A stretch of DNA of 64,000 bases from UBA1535 sp964371035. GTDB lineage: Bacteria > Bacillota > Clostridia > Tissierellales > Sedimentibacteraceae. Positions within the stretch are counted from its first letter, which is position 1, and each line of letters starts with the position of its first letter. The stretch covers positions 1-64,000 of the forward strand of contig CAYJLG010000002.1 of assembly GCA_964371035.1 (NCBI GenBank), written 5' to 3'. A model generated the notes under the pieces. The model saw only the letters and a program-made list of their open reading frames with translations. It was not told the DNA's origin and made no database searches. Positions 61,611 through 64,000 of the stretch are shown here, in pieces. The position numbers were made by a program, and so were the translations under genes.

Positions 61611-63695
61611 ATGAAAATATTGCACAATTCTCGAAATTGTATTTGCAGAATACCTTTTGGCTCAGTTCAACCAAATACAGACATTATTTTATCAATCTTG
61701 TCCGATAAAAATGTAAAAAACATTAATCTCTATTATGCATATGATGGTCATGAAAAAATTGTATTGCCTCAACAAAATATTTGCAAATTGAGCGATATAG
61801 ATAATAACAAATCACATTCTTGCCAAGAAAAGATGCATTTAAAGCAAATTGGTCAATTTTTTGGATTAAACGAAAAGATAAACGATGATGAAATCTATAT
61901 TACTTCTTTTAGCTTGAATTTGTCAAAGATAGGCCTCGTTTGGTATTATTTTTATTTTCTTGATAATGATGATAATATTTTTTATTATGGAAATAATGAA
62001 GAACAATTAGGTGGCGAAGGAAGTATATCAAATCATATTCCTCCAGGTTTTCAAATCACTTGCTATGAAGAAACTAAGCTTCCAGAGTGGTACAAAAATG
62101 GAGTTATATATCAAATTTTTCCTGATCGATTTAATAGAGGTAAAGAAAGTACTTCATTATGTGACTTGAACCTGAATTCTAATAGATTAGGCCCAAAAAG
62201 GTTTTTTCATTTAGATTGGAATGACTCGCCTTTTTACCCAAAAGATGAACGTGGACATGTTACTCATTGGGGGTTTTTTGGTGGTAATTTCAAAGGTATC
62301 AGTGAAAAACTTAATTATTTACAAGAATTAGGGGTTACTACTATTTATTTAAATCCAATTTTCGAAGCTACATCAAACCATAAATACGATACTGCTGATT
62401 ACATGAAAATTGATAAAGGTTTTGGAGGCGAAGTAGGTTTTAGAGAATTGCTTGACAATGCAAAAAAATTAGATATTAATATTATACTTGATGGTGTTTT
62501 TAGCCACACTGGAGCTGACAGCATTTATTTTAATCGATATGGCAATTACGATAGTTTAGGAGCATATCAAAGCAAAGAGTCAAGCTATTGTGAGTGGTAC
62601 AATTTCACTAATTTTCCTGACGAATACGAATCTTGGTGGGGAGTTTTAGATCTTCCAAATGTCAATGAAGAAAATAGTAAATTTAAGGAATATCTTTTTG
62701 GAAGAAACGGAGTTATCCCACATTGGATTAAATTTGGAATAAAAGGATGGCGCTTAGACGTTGCAGACGAATTGCCGTCTTCATTTATCAAAGATTTGAG
62801 AAAATCTGTAAAAGATGAAGATGAAGAAGCAATAATATTAGGCGAAGTTTGGGAAGATGCGAGTAATAAAATTAGTTATGACGTTAGACGAGAATATTTT
62901 TTTGGCAAAGAACTTGATTCTGTTATGAATTATCCTTTTAAAGAGTCACTATTGAATTTTTTACTACATAAAATATCAGCACAAAAACTTAATGACATTA
63001 CTATGTCTTTGAAAGAGAATTATCCACCATCGGCATTTTACGGAGCCATGAATCTTATTGGAACTCATGACACAGAGAGAGTATTGACAGTGTTAGGTTC
63101 AAATAATTTGCCTAATGAAAACATAAATTTCAAGCTAACAGAAGAAGAATATGCTATAGGCATAAGCAGATTGAAATTAGCGTCAATTGTACAGTATTCT
63201 TCTCCTGGAGTACCATCTATATATTATGGAGACGAAGCAGGTGTGCAAGGTATGCGTGATCCTTATAATAGATCTACTTATCCGTGGGGGCAAGAAGATG
63301 CAGAATTGCTAGAACATTTTAAAAAATTATCACGCTTAAGAAATTCATATAAACTTCTCATAGATGGTGATTATGTTCCATATTCGTTTTCTGATGATAT
63401 TTATGGATTTTTGAGAGTTTGGAAACACAAATATTCTAAATCAGAAAGTAATAATTACGATGATATTCCATCTGAAACTGCTGATGAAATAATTTTGACA
63501 GTAATAAATCGACGTTGCAATTTTCATGAACTGTCAGTCAATATATGTGATATATCAACATCTTTTACTGACTTGTCACTAGCAGTTGATTTGCTAAATC
63601 AAAAAAACTACAATATAGCTAATTCTCAATTGAAATTTTCTGTTGACGCTATGTCTGCTGCTATTATTTACATAGGTAAAAAATCAATTCAATAA
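61611..63695 (+). CDS. GH13 alpha-amylase / neopullulanase-like enzyme
   Basis: The protein has 694 residues and no signal peptide. An N-terminal region of about 150 residues precedes the barrel, which starts at WYKNGVIYQIFPDRFNRG. GVFSHTGADS, GWRLDVADELP (nucleophile Asp), ILGEVWED (acid Glu) and LIGTHDTERV (Asp) are the four conserved GH13 blocks. The YGDEAGVQGMRDPYNR stretch fits maltodextrin-degrading or neopullulanase-type members. It is cytoplasmic, 24 bp after glgA, and probably handles maltodextrins from glycogen turnover. AAAGGA precedes the ATG. Confidence 0.9.
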   Translation: MKILHNSRNCICRIPFGSVQPNTDIILSILSDKNVKNINLYYAYDGHEKIVLPQQNICKLSDIDNNKSHSCQEKMHLKQIGQFFGLNEKINDDEIYITSFSLNLSKIGLVWYYFYFLDNDDNIFYYGNNEEQLGGEGSISNHIPPGFQITCYEETKLPEWYKNGVIYQIFPDRFNRGKESTSLCDLNLNSNRLGPKRFFHLDWNDSPFYPKDERGHVTHWGFFGGNFKGISEKLNYLQELGVTTIYLNPIFEATSNHKYDTADYMKIDKGFGGEVGFRELLDNAKKLDINIILDGVFSHTGADSIYFNRYGNYDSLGAYQSKESSYCEWYNFTNFPDEYESWWGVLDLPNVNEENSKFKEYLFGRNGVIPHWIKFGIKGWRLDVADELPSSFIKDLRKSVKDEDEEAIILGEVWEDASNKISYDVRREYFFGKELDSVMNYPFKESLLNFLLHKISAQKLNDITMSLKENYPPSAFYGAMNLIGTHDTERVLTVLGSNNLPNENINFKLTEEEYAIGISRLKLASIVQYSSPGVPSIYYGDEAGVQGMRDPYNRSTYPWGQEDAELLEHFKKLSRLRNSYKLLIDGDYVPYSFSDDIYGFLRVWKHKYSKSESNNYDDIPSETADEIILTVINRRCNFHELSVNICDISTSFTDLSLAVDLLNQKNYNIANSQLKFSVDAMSAAIIYIGKKSIQ

Positions 63696-63726
63696 TAATC
63701 AAATTATATAAATAAAACGGGCGAAA

Positions 63727-64000
63727 GTTACTATTCACAGTTAACATATGTACCCTAAAGGAAAAAATAATAAAATCTGTCGCTGATACTCCAATTGGGA
63801 AGTTGTAAGGCGCAGAAGAGAACATCAAATCTTTTTGCTCGTTAAACTCACAAAGATTTGGTTCTCCATGCATGTGACCTACCGCCATTTTCATTTAGAA
63901 AATGGGGTTAGGGCATGAGTAGTTTTATTCGCAAAGTCATAACGCAGTATATTTTTAGGGCTAAGCCAAAGATGACTAAAACGCTCATAAAACTTCACAC
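63727..64000. mobile_element. MITE-like element, copy I, running off the window
   Basis: The end GTTACTATTCACAGTTAACATATG begins 31 bp after the amylase stop codon. The following sequence matches copy A in the opposite orientation (CTCCAATTGGGAAGTTGT, the GAGAACATCAAATCTTT hairpin, CTAACCCCATTTTC, TATTTTTAGGGCTAAGCC). The far end is beyond the window, so its length and duplication are unknown. Confidence 0.85.

Noticed and set aside
1..64000. tRNA, rRNA and replication origin
   Set aside because: No cloverleaf-like sequence with a TTC loop block, no rRNA-like stretch and no DnaA-box cluster was noticed. A scan with a dedicated tool was not possible.

Overview
The window is AT-rich DNA from a low-GC Gram-positive anaerobe of the class Clostridia. 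Evidence: strong AGGAGG ribosome sites throughout, SLH-domain surface proteins, two glycogen ADP-glucose pyrophosphorylase subunits (GlgC and GlgD), LytR-CpsA-Psr proteins, and a glycyl-radical hydroxyproline dehydratase with its radical-SAM activase. Peptide, arginine and hydroxyproline catabolism beside many AAA-ATPase, AlbA_2 and Fic genes suggests a host-associated, peptide-fermenting Peptostreptococcaceae-like organism. That placement is inference. No rRNA, tRNA, CRISPR array or transposase gene was recognised.

Region 1 (1-12 kb) is accessory and surface-variable. Two large, very acidic S-layer proteins (minus strand) share a 5' segment that is identical at the DNA level. They alternate with plus-strand genes for an AAA-ATPase/PD-(D/E)XK protein, a DUF4143-type ATPase, an AlbA_2/Schlafen-type DNA-binding protein with a 21-bp tandem repeat, and a broken Fic gene. 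Between them lie degraded copies of the same families, including one with an in-frame 447-bp deletion between 10-bp direct repeats.

Region 2 (12-24 kb) holds an MBOAT O-acyltransferase with a DHHW/AlgX-like partner, two tandem 660-residue HD-GYP-like proteins, a polar amino-acid ABC transporter with an iron-sulfur aldo/keto reductase, and a YjdF-like membrane protein.

Region 3 (24-42 kb) is a nitrogen-catabolism block. It has hypE-hypD (trans-4-hydroxyproline dehydratase) behind a candidate sigma-54 promoter. An operon of DDAH-like hydrolase, LD-carboxypeptidase and OppABCDF follows, with a 20-bp palindrome over its -10 box and a divergent GntR/FCD regulator. The arginine deiminase operon (arcA, ornithine carbamoyltransferase, arcC) has ArgR-like and cre-like sites. 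Together these genes would import peptides and ferment arginine and collagen-derived hydroxyproline.

Region 4 (41.6-52.6 kb) is mostly housekeeping: DNA polymerase IV, two LCP proteins, PrmC, a DUF1385 protein, a small membrane exporter, a trigger-factor-like lipoprotein, a phosphodiester glycosidase and a TtcA-like tRNA thiolase.

Region 5 (53-63.7 kb) is a glycogen operon, glgB-glgP-glgC-glgD-glgA-GH13 amylase, behind a near-consensus promoter.

The main unexplained signal is a family of non-coding inverted-repeat elements (MITE-like) in at least nine intergenic sites. They share an end sequence close to GTTACTATTCACAG, range from 91 to 356 bp, and two copies have perfect 8-bp target duplications. 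One sits inside the glycogen operon and one between the opp operon and its regulator.
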